A stretch of DNA of 64,000 nt from Rhodobacteraceae bacterium CCMM004 (GCA_004005435.1 RZWH01000001.1:868001-932000); one strand, 5' to 3'; positions 8,715-19,557 are shown, counted from the first letter of the stretch. The notes: a model not told the origin generated them from the sequence alone. A program made the numbers and translations.

Positions 8715-9119
8715 ATGTCCCCCAAGGTCGTCTCGCTCGTCACCCAGGCCGCGTTCGCGGCCCTGGCGCTCACCTTCATCGCCGTCGCCGCCCTGGCGCT
8801 CCTGACCGACGACGTCCGGGCCTACCCGATCTGGCTCGCCGGGCCCGTGGGACTGCTCGTCGCCGCCGCCCTCTTTGCCGTCGGCTGGGTCGCGCCGCGA
8901 CGGTCCTCGGCCATCGTCTGGGACGAGGCCACGCAGGACGCCTGGCTCAGGGCGCAGGCGACCGGCTATTGGGTCGGCATCCTCGCCTTCGTCGCCTTCG
9001 GCAACATGGTCGCGGCGGGCTGGGTGGACCTCGGCACCGCGTTCCTGGTCAGTGCGATGCTCACTGCCGCCGCGCCCTTCGTGCGGTTCCTTGCGGGCGC
9101 CTGGCTGGTCCGTCCGTGA
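8715..9119 (+). CDS. Four-helix membrane protein of an XRE-linked pair
   Basis: A 134-residue protein with four hydrophobic segments arranged as two hairpins, separated by a short charged loop (WDEATQDAWLRAQ). It has the organisation of the small DUF2178-like membrane proteins often encoded directly before an HTH regulator. AGGAGG lies seven bases before ATG 8715. Its stop codon overlaps the GTG of the regulator gene (GTGA). Function unknown; a sensor or ligand-responsive partner for the repressor is plausible. Confidence 0.75.
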   Translation: MSPKVVSLVTQAAFAALALTFIAVAALALLTDDVRAYPIWLAGPVGLLVAAALFAVGWVAPRRSSAIVWDEATQDAWLRAQATGYWVGILAFVAFGNMVAAGWVDLGTAFLVSAMLTAAAPFVRFLAGAWLVRP

Positions 9120-9355
9120 GCGCCCTCGTCGTGCATCTAAAGGATCGCCGCACCGCCGCTGGACTGACCCAAGCCGAACTGGCCGACCTGGTCGAGGTCA
9201 GCCGCAAGACCGTGAACACGGTGGAGAACGGCGTGTTCGTCCCCTCCACGGTCCTGGCGCTCAAGCTCGCGGCGGTGCTGAACTGCCGCGTCGAGGACCT
9301 GTTCGCCCTGCCCCAAACGCCCCCGGACGCTGGACACCGCCGCCCCGCGGGCTAG
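9116..9355 (+). CDS. XRE-family helix-turn-helix regulator
   Basis: A 79-residue DNA-binding protein that is little more than one XRE/Cro HTH: residues ~14-50 read GLTQAELADLVEVSRKTVN then ENG and PSTVLALKLA, the five-helix pattern with recognition helix SRKTVNTVE. It starts at a GTG inside the stop of the membrane-protein gene, so the two are translated together. The dyad upstream of the pair is the natural candidate binding site. Similar short regulators paired with membrane proteins (YozG/YgzD-like) are common, their signal unknown. Confidence 0.85.
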   Translation: MSALVVHLKDRRTAAGLTQAELADLVEVSRKTVNTVENGVFVPSTVLALKLAAVLNCRVEDLFALPQTPPDAGHRRPAG

Positions 9356-9390
9356 GCTGCGCCACACCATCACACGGGGGACGATTTTCC

Positions 9391-10560
9391 ATGAGTTTCG
9401 ACGAGATCATCGACCGGCGCGGCACGCACTGCGTCAAATGGGACATGATGGAGGCGATCTATGGCGTCCCCGCCGACGACGGCCTGGCGATGTGGGTGGC
9501 CGACATGGATTTTCGCCCGCCCCAGGCCGCCCGCGACGCGGTGCAGTCGATGGTCGATCACGGCATCTTCGGCTATTTCGGCGACGACAGCGCCTACAAG
9601 GCCGCGATCCGCTGGTGGATGGCCGCACGCCACGGGTGGGAGGTGCAGGACGACTGGATCTTCACCACCGCGGGCCTCGTCAACGGCACGGCCCTGTGCC
9701 TCGACGCCTATACCGCTCCCGGCGACGGGGTGGTCCTGTTCACGCCCGTCTACCATGCCTTTGCCCGGGTGATCCGGGCCGCGGACCGGCGGCTGGTCGA
9801 GCTGGAGATGGGGGTCGAGGATGGGCGCCACGTGCTCGACTTCGACGCCTTCGACGCGCAGATGACGGGCGACGAGCGGATGCTGGTCCTGTGCTCGCCC
9901 CACAACCCCGGCGGCCGGGTCTGGAGCCGCGCCGAGCTGGAGGGGGTGGCCGACTTCTGCCGCCGCCACGACCTGATCCTGGTCAGCGACGAGATCCACC
10001 ACGACCTGGTCTATCCCGGCCACACCCACATCCCGATGGCGCATATCGACGGCATCGCCGACCGGCTGGTGATGATGACGGCGGCGACCAAGACCTTTAA
10101 CATCGCCGGCGCCCACGTGGGCAACGTCATCGTGCCCGACCCGGACCTGCGCGCCCGCTTCGCCCAGCGGATGGCGGCCCTGGGAATGTCGCCCAACAGC
10201 TTCGGCCTGCATGTCGTCACCGCGGTCTACTCGCCCGCCGGGGCGGCCTGGGTCGACGACCTGATCGGCTATCTCGACAGCAACCGGCGGCTGTTCGACG
10301 ACGCGGTCAACGCGATCCCGGGGCTCCGGTCGATGCCGCTGGAGTCGACCTACCTGAGCTGGGTCGACTTCTCCGGCACCGGCATGGCGCGGGAGGAGTT
10401 CACCCGGCGCGTGGAAAAGGACGCGCGCATCTGCGTCAACCACGGTCCGAGCTTTGGCAAGGGCGGAGAGGACTGGCTGCGCTTCAACATCGCCACTCCG
10501 CGCGCGCGGGTGGAAGAGGCGGTCGCCCGCCTGGCCGAGGCGTTCTCGGACCTGCAATAG
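9391..10560 (+). CDS. MalY/PatB-family PLP-dependent C-S beta-lyase
   Basis: A 389-residue fold-type I PLP enzyme. N-terminal AMWVADMDFRPP, then SPHNPGGRVW, SDEIHHDLVYPGH and the Schiff-base Lys in ATKTFNIAGAH are all characteristic of the MalY/PatB group, which splits cystathionine or other cysteine S-conjugates to pyruvate, ammonia and a thiol. Start at ATG 9391 matches the usual family N-terminus. It lies 35 bases behind the XRE gene on the same strand and could share its transcript, which would link the regulator to sulfur amino-acid use; that is inference. Confidence 0.92.
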   Translation: MSFDEIIDRRGTHCVKWDMMEAIYGVPADDGLAMWVADMDFRPPQAARDAVQSMVDHGIFGYFGDDSAYKAAIRWWMAARHGWEVQDDWIFTTAGLVNGTALCLDAYTAPGDGVVLFTPVYHAFARVIRAADRRLVELEMGVEDGRHVLDFDAFDAQMTGDERMLVLCSPHNPGGRVWSRAELEGVADFCRRHDLILVSDEIHHDLVYPGHTHIPMAHIDGIADRLVMMTAATKTFNIAGAHVGNVIVPDPDLRARFAQRMAALGMSPNSFGLHVVTAVYSPAGAAWVDDLIGYLDSNRRLFDDAVNAIPGLRSMPLESTYLSWVDFSGTGMAREEFTRRVEKDARICVNHGPSFGKGGEDWLRFNIATPRARVEEAVARLAEAFSDLQ

Positions 10561-10868
10561 ACCGCCCCTCCTCCCCGTCACGCGGACGCGCGTTGGTGCG
10601 GAGCTCGAGGGCGGTCTCCGCACGCCCGTTCAGGGGTTCACCTGATCCTGCCCACCGCCATCGGTCGAGAGGACGGCGACATCCGCTGGGTTGACGTTGC
10701 CCAGCGGTCCCACAGCCGTCGCTCGACAGCGAGGACGGCGTCGGGTGCCCGCCTGGCCCTGCTGCGCGGAGACACCTTCCCACGCGGCGCCCATCACCGT
10801 GGCGACGTATCGAGCGGGCGAGGCATTCCCATCGAACGGGTGAGCGACGGGACGATGACGGCCCCGCC
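10561..10868. other. Intergenic region between convergent genes
   Basis: No convincing gene is present. The stretch separates the end of the C-S lyase gene from the 3' end of the broken glycosyltransferase gene and marks the left border of the polysaccharide island. It contains one hairpin (listed) and two similar gaggacggcg segments flanking it. Confidence 0.6.
10683..10707. terminator. Hairpin, possible bidirectional terminator
   Basis: An eight-base perfect stem CCGCTGGG/CCCAGCGG encloses a nine-base loop (ttgacgttg). It sits between convergent genes. There is no T run, so a terminator role is only suggested by position. Confidence 0.4.
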
Positions 10869-13800
10869 TTAGGTGTTGGGCGCCTTCCCCTCGATCAAAG
10901 CGATCTCGCGGGCGATCGTCTGGTCGAAGCCCGACTGCCTGCGCACCCGCTCGGCCGCCGCAGCCGACATCTTCAGAAACAGCTCGGGATCGCGATACAG
11001 CGTCTCTATCGCCTCGGCCAGTTTCAGGTGATCTTCGGCCGGGGCAAGGAACCCACAGCGTTCGTCGACGAACTCAGGCACCGCAGCGACGTTCGACGTA
11101 ACCGGCACCATCCCGGACGACATCGCCTCGTCGCGAGAAACCCCCTGACTGTCCATTCTGGTCGGCACCAGCAAAACGCCGTGTCGTTTGTGCAGGGCCG
11201 CGATCTCGTGTTGCAGAACGAACCGGTTATCGAGGGTCACGTTCCCGAAGTCGCGGAGGGGTTCGGTCGTCTCGTCGAAGAGCGGGCCTTGGCCGACCAG
11301 CGTGAAGGACAGTTCGTCAAAGAACGGTCTCTTGGATAGTTCGAGAATTGCCGCGACCGTCAGGTCGTTGGCATAGGTGATGCTGGAATACGGCCGCACC
11401 GATAGGATCTTGGTGCGTTGCTCTGCGCTTTTGGGCGCGTAGTCGAAGAGGTCCGGACTGACATAGTTGTGGATGATCGAGTAATGGGGCTTCTTCGGAG
11501 CGGCGCCCACGTCCTCCGTCCCCTCCCGATACAGCGTCTCGGACACGAAGACCGTGTGCAGGTTCTTGTGCGCGGACCCGAAGATCTCCCGCCAGAGCTT
11601 CATGTAGGCACCGGTGCGCTTTTTCTTCCCCGCGACCTCGGTCTCGGACATCGTCGGGAACTCGTAGGCGCGCCGTTTCCAATCCTGGATCTCTGCGCCG
11701 TGAACCCAGATCGTGACCTTGACGGTATCAAGCCACGGTTTCAGCGCCTTCCACATGGTGGGGTCGATCATGTGGACGAGGACGTGCTTGTATTTTCCGG
11801 TCGCGAGCGTGGCGTCCAGCAACGCAATGTCGCCACTCGCAACGTCGATGTTCTCGAACTCCGTGTAGGTCTTCGGCGCGGTGGCATTCAGGCGGAAGAC
11901 ATCGACACCCACGTCCGCCTCCCGATACGCGCGGATGCGGCTGTGCAGGAACCCGTATCTGTAGAGGTCGTCGTAGGCCGGGTACTGCTTGGTCAATACG
12001 AGCGTGCCGGCCGGCCCGACGATGGCGGGCGGCACGGCGCTGTCTTCACCGAAGGTAATGTCGCCGAGGGTCATCCGGCCGGTGCCAGAGATCCTCAAGC
12101 CGAACCGCAGTTGCGTACATTCGCGGGGAATGGCCAGCGCGTGGCTGCCGCCGTGGCCCAGCATGGAGTGGCTGATCTTGACATCGTCCTTGGTATAGAA
12201 CTCGACCACCAGTTGAGCCTGGTGCATATCGTGATCCAAGTCGAACCGCAGCATGCTCTGGTCCGTCAGGCCCAAGGATCGGCGCGTGAACTTGCGGCGC
12301 ATCCACATATACGCGGGCTTGCCGGTGTCCTCCTCGCGGGTGACCACCATCGTGTCGCCGTCCATGGCCTTGGTCAGAGGCATGCTCCGCGAAATGACCG
12401 CGCCTCCGAAAATCGTCTTGGCCGTAAGGGTCGGCAGTTTTTCCGCACGGGGCCGGATGCGGGTCTTGGCCGGAGCCAGGCTTTCCGCGGCGGCGTAGAG
12501 ATCGGCGGTCGAGAGGCCCCGAAACGGCAGGTCGAGATCGCGAACCGTGTCGAGTTTCGCGCCTGCGCCGCGCCCGTTTCGGCAGTAGTTGAACTCGTCT
12601 GTCCCCAGAAGGGATAGTCCCGCGATCTCGGCCTCCGCAGGGGTATCCAACGCGGCCTTCAGCCGTTCGGCGGTCAGGAACTCGCGGCGCAAAAGCGCCG
12701 CGCGCAGCGGCAGGCTCGCCGTCTCTTGATAGCGGCCTGCGGTGTTGTTCAGCACCAGTCCAGAGCGGCCCTCGGCCTCGTAGAAGCAGGCCTTTCCAAA
12801 TCCGTCCGCATCGCTGTAGCGCGACGTCAGCACGAGATCTGTCAAGTAGTTCTTGTCATAGTGGTCGTCGCAGTGAGCAGCGCCCAGAACGGCAGCGGCT
12901 CGGGATGTGCGTCGAGCCGAGCTCACAGGGCATCGCGCTCGGTGAACGCCGTGATCGTTGCGGTGTTCGCGGTCCCCGTTGCGGTGCCAGAGCACAGAAG
13001 AAACATATGCTTCGCGGAATGGGTCTGGCGCTGGAACGCCGTGATCAGAACCCGCGCGTCGGACGCGGAGCGGGCATGGGCCACGACTGCGGTACCGGGC
13101 AGGATCGGCGTGTAGGCCTCGCCGCGGATCTTGGACATGATGTAGTCCAGCCGCGCGCTGTAGGTGTGCTCGCGCATCACCTTGCGCAGGCCCTGGAGGC
13201 GGAACTTGCGATAGCGGATGTCGTCGTCCGCCAGTTGTGCGAGCGGCGCGTGTATCTGGTCGGCGTTGTCGGAACAGATCACCAGATCGCCGAACAGCAT
13301 CCGCACGCCACGGGAAAAGTTGCTGACGACCACGGTGTTCGACGCCATCAGCTCGAACACCCGTCGCGCGAACATCGTCTGCGACTTTTTGATGGTGTTC
13401 ATGTTGATGCCGTAGCGATAGCCGTTGTAGGCCTTGTCGATCTCCGAGAACGGCAGCCGCCCGAGGATCATGCTCTGATACTCGGCAGGGAACTGGTAGT
13501 GCGGGTGATCCTTGCCGTGGTTGCGGTCGTAGATCTCCACCGGGCGCAGCGTCTTGACCGTATCGAGAATGGCGGCGATGTCGCGCTGACGCTCGGGATA
13601 GCGCAGATAATACGATCCGGCGAAGTTGAAGGCGTCCTTCCGCTCCATCGTCGCGATCGGGTTGTGCTGCTGAGGCTGAGCGGCAAAATGCAGAAGAAAG
13701 GCCCGGTCGTGACCCAGCGCGTTCTTATACGCCGGGATACAGTCCATATCGGTGGTGAAGACGAAATCGCACAGACCGGCCGCTTATAGGAGGCCGGCGA

Positions 13801-14382
13801 AATGCACCGGGTCTTCCTTGTTCCAGAACACCGAGGGCACGCCGTTGTCGCGGCACCAGGCCAGCACGTCGCGGACCGCGTCCGACACCGTGCTGATCAT
13901 CCGGCTCCACGCTTCGTCGTTGCCGTGCCAGGCCGACTCGATGAACACCAGATCGGGCTTGAACGCCTCAAGTTGCCTGAGGGCGCGATTGGGCATGATC
14001 GGCAGGTAGACGCATTCAGGTTGGAAACTGGCCGTCGTGAACTCGTCCATGATCCCGGCCACCCGGGGCACCTGACCGGGGCGCGCGCCCAGGAACCGCT
14101 GACGATGGTTGGCGAGATACTGGCGTTCGTCGATCCTGCCTTCGGCCGTCAGCAAAGCGTCGAGCGCCTGCCAAGCCGCTTTCGCAGCGGCGGGCTGCTG
14201 CGCCCGTTGCACCCGTCCAGCCACGCTTGGAGGTTCTCGACCGTGGGATCGGCGCGGGCCAGTCGCTCTCGCAGGGCGACGACCGAGTCCAGCCATCCAA
14301 TGCGCGCCAAAAGGCTCGCCGCATGGCTCAGGCCGTCTTCCGCTTTCGTAGTCTCTTCGGAGCTAACGAACAGGTTGTCCAA
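10869..14382 (-). pseudogene. Broken two-domain glycosyltransferase (CgeB-like plus GT4-like)
   Basis: Three open segments form one ancestral protein of about 1170 residues. The first begins at a TTG (14382, preceded by GGAG) and reads DNLFVSSEETTKAEDG; it shifts frame near 14,210. The second contains a DUF3880/CgeB-like region and meets an in-frame TAA at 13784-13786 (FAGLL*AAGLCDFVFTTDMD), after which the frame continues through FAGSYYLRYPERQ and MASNTVVVSNFSRGVRMLFGD. A second frameshift lies between about 12,905 and 12,950 (TERDAL| ... HCDDHYDKNYLTD). The rest, to 10869, is intact and ends in a GT4-type domain (ILSVRPYSSITYANDL; DEAMSSGMVPVTSNVAAVPEF). Two frameshifts and a nonsense codon in one gene point to decay rather than chance error. 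It would have added sugars in surface-polysaccharide synthesis. Confidence 0.85.
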
Positions 14383-15126
14383 AATCTTCTCCGCGAATTA
14401 CGTTTCGGCCGCAGGCGGCCAAACCTTTGTAAAAAATGACTAATCCTTACAACCGCACGGGGCGTGGGGCCGTCACACCCGTGCGGCGGCACCGCTACTG
14501 GTATCGGCAAACTTTTGCAATTATGCGTCGGCCTGGGCCTCTCACATGAACGTGATCATTCGGTGTCCCCGGACTTCCAAACTCGGACAAATCCGCCGCC
14601 GTCGCGGGCTTGCTCGGCACCACCCGCGCCGCAGAGGTCGGCCGGCACACATCAGCACCGGCCAGCGCACCGCCGGTCGCACCCGTGTCGCTAAGAAGCG
14701 CAACGGTTGTCACATCGATTTTCTCGGTACTGCGTGTCCCGCCCGCGCGGAGAGCCGATCTGCACATCGTGCAACGCTCAAGGTAAATCGTAGTCCTCCG
14801 TTTTAGCGGTCTGTAACACTTGTGGCAAGAAAGCAGCCTTCAACCGCAGGCTGCGTGAGCCGTACGAGAGCCGCCCTGTCGCGGCCCGACCTCACCCTTG
14901 CGGACCATCCGAGACCTCGGCTACCTGAAAGCCACGTTGTGGCGGGCGAGCCCCACGTGAACGCGCGTCATTGGGGTTTGCCGACTTGGAGGCGATCCCC
15001 CCCGGCTCGGGGCCGCGCTTGCGCAGGGCGATGTGATCCGCGGCCTGGCCCGGGCAGCGCCGTGGAGGATGAGGACGACTCAGTGCCCGGCAGCCCGCTG
15101 GCGAACGATGATCGGGAGTTTTGAAC
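14383..15126. other. Divergent intergenic region of the polysaccharide island
   Basis: These 744 bases separate the broken glycosyltransferase gene (leftward) from the interrupted methyltransferase gene (rightward). Only short frames without recognisable sequence are found. The segment 14,395-14,460 is strikingly AT-rich for this genome (tttgtaaaaaatgactaat) and probably carries the leftward promoter. The rest may be remnants of lost genes. Confidence 0.5.
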
Positions 15127-15774
15127 ATGAACGATCTCGACGACCAAACAAAGATCCAAAGCCGCGAGACGTTTCCCGCCGACGAGGCGGCGGCGGCGAT
15201 CACGTATTGGAGCGGCGTGGACTTCGAGGGCTACAAGCGGGATCGTGTCTGGACCCACTAGCTGGGCGCGCTCCTCCTGCCCTACAAGCCGGATTCGGTG
15301 TTCGAGTTCGGGTGTTGTGCGGGCAAGAACCTCAAGTATCTGCGGTCCATCCTCCCCGACGCCGAGCTTGCCGGCATCGACATCAACATGGGGGCGATCC
15401 TCTATGCCCGGGAAACCGGCGTTGACGCCGTCCTGGGCGATGATCGGGTGTTGGGCCTCATCGGCGACGACCGGTTCAACGTGTCCTTCACCATCTCGGT
15501 TCTCGATCACCTGCCCTATCCCGTGGACGCTCTGAAACACTTGGTCCGGATCAGTCGAAAAGCGGTGATCCTGTGCGAGCCCTGGCTCGGCAAGGAGGGC
15601 AAAGTCGTCCGCAACGTGACGCCCACAGGAACCGTGACCGACACCACGCCGTACAGCTACTCTTGGGATTACAAGAGACTACTGGAAGACCTCGGTTTGC
15701 CGTTCTCGCTGAGCGAGGTCGACATGTACAGCAACCTCGGCCGGTACTACATGTTCTACGTCATCACCCCCTGA
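15127..15774 (+). pseudogene. Methyltransferase-type gene interrupted by an in-frame TAG
   Basis: Reading from ATG 15127, the frame encodes MNDLDDQTKIQSRETFPADE and reaches a TAG at 15259-15261 (codon 45, RVWTH*LGALLLPY), then continues open to 15774. The downstream part holds a class I SAM-binding motif (VFEFGCCAGKNLKYL), an acidic strand end (AGIDINMGAI) and FTISVLDHLPYP, so the family is a small SAM-dependent methyltransferase of polysaccharide clusters. One base change in a Tyr codon (TAC/TAT to TAG) would explain the interruption. An alternative is expression from an internal start, but that would lose the N-terminal helix. Confidence 0.78.
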
Positions 15775-16055
15775 CAGGCATCCTCGGCTGCGTCACTGTG
15801 CCCGTCGGCGGCATCGGACGCAGCCCGCCGGTTCCCATCCGAGGTCTCCGCACCGCGACATCCGTTGCGCATTCGTTGTCGACATCAAACCGCAGCACGT
15901 AAAGATGCGGCCCCAGGATTTTGTAGGCGAACACCGAAAAGGATCATGATTGAGTTCGCCGGGCGACATGCGCCGCGGCTCTGCTTGCGCGCGCGCTTGC
16001 AATGCGACATGGCCGGACAATCCCAAACCAACCAGCAAGCCGAAGCGACGTGTTG
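15775..16055. other. Short intergenic gap in the island
   Basis: About 280 bases with no convincing gene. It separates the methyltransferase remnant from the acetyltransferase remnant on the same strand; no clear terminator or promoter was found. Confidence 0.4.
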
Positions 16056-16711
16056 ATGGACAACGTGAGCAAGCCACCGGTCGATGGAGTGACAGCCGCG
16101 TTGGCCGCTCTCGGACCGTTGCTAGACAACGAAATACCTGCCGCTGCCGCGATTTGCGGCGCGCTCAGGAGTTCCTCGAAGCCGGCGATCCCGTTTCCGC
16201 CGAAAAGTGTAGGAAGCTGAATTACGTCCTACACAACTCGTCGCTGCCCAATAGCGTCAAGCTGGGAAAAGGGGCACGCTTCGCATATGGCGGCATCGGC
16301 ATCATCGTACACCACGACTGCGAAATCCCCGCACATGCGTGCATCGGCTCCGACATCACGCTGGGCGGAACGCCTGGATCTCCCTTCCGGCTGACGGCGG
16401 ATAGGCGACGTCTTTACGTTCCCCTAATCGACGAACATGCCTTTGTCGCGACCGGAGCGTGCATTCTTGGCGGTGTCACGGTCGGCAAGATGGCAATTGT
16501 CGGCGCCAATGCGGTAGTTCTGAAGGACGTTCCGCCCCTCGCCATCGTGGCAGGCCAACCTGCAAAGGTCGTCTCCAAAATCACCCCGGACAATGCTCTG
16601 AAATACAGAGGAACGTTTGCCGCGTTTCGAGACAAGAGCCAGAGCGAGTATATCGAGTTCGTCGCCAGCTTGTCCGACGAGTGCCGCAGTCCCTCAGAGA
16701 TCGCTCCATGA
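16056..16711 (+). pseudogene. Serine-acetyltransferase-like hexapeptide acyltransferase, frameshifted
   Basis: The N-terminus MDNVSKPPVDGVTAALAALG starts at ATG 16056 and runs to about 16,165 (AAAAICGALR); the next part, RAQEFLEAGDPVSAEKCRKL, is in another frame. From there the gene is open to 16711 and shows a left-handed beta-helix acyltransferase: SVKLGKGARFAYGGIGIIVH, CIGSDITLGG, CILGGVTVGKMAIVGANAVV and the ending AIVAGQPAKVV. Such enzymes O-acetylate serine or sugars; in a polysaccharide locus sugar acetylation is likelier. The last stop overlaps the start of the heparinase-like gene (ATGA), so the pair was once coupled. Confidence 0.78.
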
Positions 16712-18318
16712 CGGATAGGCAACCGCCCGTACTGACGCAGGTTCTGGCGAAGTATCTTCCCGAGCCCAGCGACAGGATCCGCTCCACCTCGCGCGCGATC
16801 ATCGACCGGACGACCATCTCCGTCCATTCCTACGAGTCGATCCCAATCGCCGACTGGTTTTGGCACAGTGGTGATCATAGCGCCCGGAGCTGGCGGTTCT
16901 CGTTGCACAGCTTCGCGCCTCTGGATGCGCTCATGGCCTGTGGCGAATGGACCGAAACCCAGGCGCTCGTGCGGGAGTGGGCCGACGCGTTCGGGACGCC
17001 CGACCTGGAGGATCTGGGGGATTTCCCCTGGCACGATCACGCGACCGCCCTCCGGCTGGACCGGCTCTCCGTTCTGCGTCTCCTCAGCAAGACACCGAAG
17101 TTTACCGACCTTGCCGCCCGCCATGCCGATGTGCTGATGCAAGAAGCGTTCTACAGCAAACATACCAACCACGGATACGATCAGGCCCTCGCACTGCTGC
17201 TGGCCTCGTATGCCTTCAAGGCGGACATCGACACCAGCGCTTGGACCGAGATGGGGTTGTCCCGGCTGATCGACGAGCTCAAGTTTGCCTTCACGCCAGA
17301 CGGCGTCCATGTGGAGAACAGCCCCGCCTATCATGTGGGCATGACGGCGAACTTGGTGCGGGCACGGCTGGTCAAGGCGCTGGCGGGGGTCGAGACGGAG
17401 TTCGATTTCGACACGCTCCTGAACGATGCGCTCGCGTTCACGGCTTGGATCATCGGGCCGGATCGGCGGCTCGCGATGCTGGGGGATTCGACCGAACGGA
17501 GCGGTTTGCCCCCGACCGAACTGTCCAGCTTTCCAAACTATGCTCATGCGCTCTATGCCGCGTCCGGCGGCACGTCCGGCGCGCCGCTGGAAGGCACATC
17601 GAAGATTTTCGACCACGCCGGCTATGCCGTCTATCGCTCACGGTGGTCGCCCTGGAACGATCACGTGCATCTGACGATGAAGTCGGGGTTTCTCAGCCGC
17701 TATCACCGCCAGGACGACGATCTGACCGTTCTCTTGCAGGGATTTGGCGAGCACTGGCTGATCGACAGCGGCCTCTACAACCACAACCAGATGGACCCCG
17801 TTCGGATATACATGCGCTCTGAGCTTGCGCATAACGTCCCGCACATCCGCGGCTGCCCCGTTTCGCGGACCCTGCCCGAACCGGATGCCGCCCCCACGTT
17901 GACCATGGAGCGGCCCGATGATGGCTCCGTGGTCTTCCGGGGTACGACCAATGCCTATCGCAACACCGCGGTGACGCGCACGGTGGTGATCGAAAGCGCC
18001 GAGACGTTCCAGATCGTGGACACCGTGCGCAGCCAGAACCCTGAGGCGCAGACGTTATTTCAGTTTCACGTCCCGGCGAACAAGACCGTTCGCGCAACCA
18101 CGAAAATGGCGCGGATCGTCGGCAGGACCAAGGAACTGATCATCCGAGTCGCCGCGGGGGAAGTCGGCGACGCGCGGGTTTTCTCGGGTTTGGACGGACC
18201 GTTCAAGAGCGCGTACAGCCCCAGACACAATGCGCTGGAGCCCACCCAGGTCATCGTTTTCGGCCCGCTCAAGGGCAACCGCATCCGGTTCCGCGCGAAC
18301 TTCCAGGATCTCTCCTGA
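16708..18318 (+). CDS. Heparinase II/III family protein
   Basis: An intact 536-residue protein, the only undamaged gene of the island. An N-terminal alpha/alpha-toroid half (HDHATALRLDRLSVLR, KHTNHGYDQALALLLAS, HVENSPAYHVGM) is followed by a C-terminal beta-sandwich half with DHAGYAVYRSRWSPWNDHV and SRYHRQDDDLTVLLQGFGEH, the Hepar_II_III signature region. Members are polysaccharide lyases acting on uronate-containing chains; in export clusters they edit or clear the polymer. No signal peptide is evident at the N-terminus (MTDRQPPVLTQVLAKYL), so it would act in the cytoplasm unless exported otherwise. It begins inside the stop of the acetyltransferase gene. Confidence 0.88.
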   Translation: MTDRQPPVLTQVLAKYLPEPSDRIRSTSRAIIDRTTISVHSYESIPIADWFWHSGDHSARSWRFSLHSFAPLDALMACGEWTETQALVREWADAFGTPDLEDLGDFPWHDHATALRLDRLSVLRLLSKTPKFTDLAARHADVLMQEAFYSKHTNHGYDQALALLLASYAFKADIDTSAWTEMGLSRLIDELKFAFTPDGVHVENSPAYHVGMTANLVRARLVKALAGVETEFDFDTLLNDALAFTAWIIGPDRRLAMLGDSTERSGLPPTELSSFPNYAHALYAASGGTSGAPLEGTSKIFDHAGYAVYRSRWSPWNDHVHLTMKSGFLSRYHRQDDDLTVLLQGFGEHWLIDSGLYNHNQMDPVRIYMRSELAHNVPHIRGCPVSRTLPEPDAAPTLTMERPDDGSVVFRGTTNAYRNTAVTRTVVIESAETFQIVDTVRSQNPEAQTLFQFHVPANKTVRATTKMARIVGRTKELIIRVAAGEVGDARVFSGLDGPFKSAYSPRHNALEPTQVIVFGPLKGNRIRFRANFQDLS

Positions 18319-18892
18319 CAGGTGGTCGTGCGCCGCGCCCCCCTTTCCTGACCCTTCGGACTTCGTTACCAGCGGTCTGACGCTCGCAGACAGGTCGCCG
18401 TATGAACGAACGCTCACGTACCTCCCCCACAGTCGCCGATGGCTGTCCCGTCTGGACAGGGTCGGACGGTCCGACGGCGCGCCATCTCGTATCTTCGGGC
18501 TTCACGGAACCGGTGATCGTCGATGCCCCGCCTCGGCGCCGACGTCGTGCACGGCTTTTCGGCCGCTGACCAGGCGGTTGGACCCAAGACCCGCACGCCG
18601 GCGCTTCCCGATCGCCACGTGCGCAGAGTGACCGGACGCGTCCCTCTCCAATCCCTCGCGAGGCGCCCGCGTCCGCGCGGCCCGCAGGCCACGTCCGCAC
18701 TCCGCCTTGTCGGCGTCCTTGGCGGATGCGTCGGGTGGGTGGACCGACGGCCGACCGATCTTTCCCGGCGCCTGCGGTTCGGCCTCTCGATGCGCTGCAC
18801 TGCCCAAGCGCGCCTTTCCTGTGACGGAGGTGTAAACGACGGATGTAGGGCGCGCCGACGTCGCCTAAGGAGCGTGCCGGAAGGACGAGTTG
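18319..18892. other. Intergenic region within the island
   Basis: These 574 bases hold no frame I can support. Frames on both strands are Arg-rich and lack recognisable motifs. Only the final part, with aaggacgag before ATG 18893, looks like a leader. Confidence 0.5.
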
Positions 18893-19557
18893 ATGAGTGA
18901 CACCCCAAAGGTCAGGGCACACGGCAAGATCGACAGCGCCAACGCCCCGTTCCTATCGCCTGAAGAGGCCGATTTCCTCACCAAGATGTATCGCGCGCCC
19001 CCGGTCATCCTCGAATACGGGTCGGCGGCTCGACACGGATCGCCGCTGGAATGCCGGGAAAGCGGATCTTCAACGTCGAGAGCGACCTCGCGTGGGCGGT
19101 GGCTCTGCAAGCCGAGATCGACGCCCTGCCTCCGGTCTCGCCGGTCACGGTCTATCCCGTGGATATCAGTCCGGTCGGTCCGTGGGGCCGCCCCCTCACC
19201 GAAGAGCATTGACGCCGGTTTCAGAGGTATCGCACGGCGATCTGGGACGAACCGTTCTTCCGTCACCCCGACCTGATCCTGATCGACAGCCGCATGCGAT
19301 GTGCCTGCCTCGTCCACGCGATGATGCGGATCGAAAAGCCGGTAACGGTCCTTTTCGACGATTACGGGGCGCGGACGCTCTACCGCGACGTCGAGCGCGT
19401 GGTTACCCCGGCCGAGATGATCGGCACCATGGCCCGGTTCGAACTGAAACCCGACATGCTGAGCAAAAAAGATCTCAGTTTCGCGATTAGGCAGTTCTTT
19501 GTCGGTTCGATTCACGGCTGCGGCGAAAAATACTACGAAGCCGGTAATCCGGCGTAG
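18893..19557 (+). pseudogene. Polysaccharide-locus protein of unknown function, frameshifted and nonsense-interrupted
   Basis: The frame from ATG 18893 reads MSDTPKVRAHGKIDSANAPF and ends its useful part at VILEYGS. The next base run is tcggcggctcg where the reading GSGGSTRIAAGMPGKRIF needs tcgggcggctcg, so one G is missing near 19,025. In the corrected frame a TGA interrupts at 19210-19212 (GRPLTEEH*RRFQRYR), after which WDEPFFRHPDLILIDSRMR, RIEKPVTVLFDDYG and the end GNPA follow. The pattern YGSGGST followed by ESDLAW and LIDSRMR resembles SAM-methyltransferase-like proteins of such loci. Two independent lesions mark it as dead. Confidence 0.78.
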
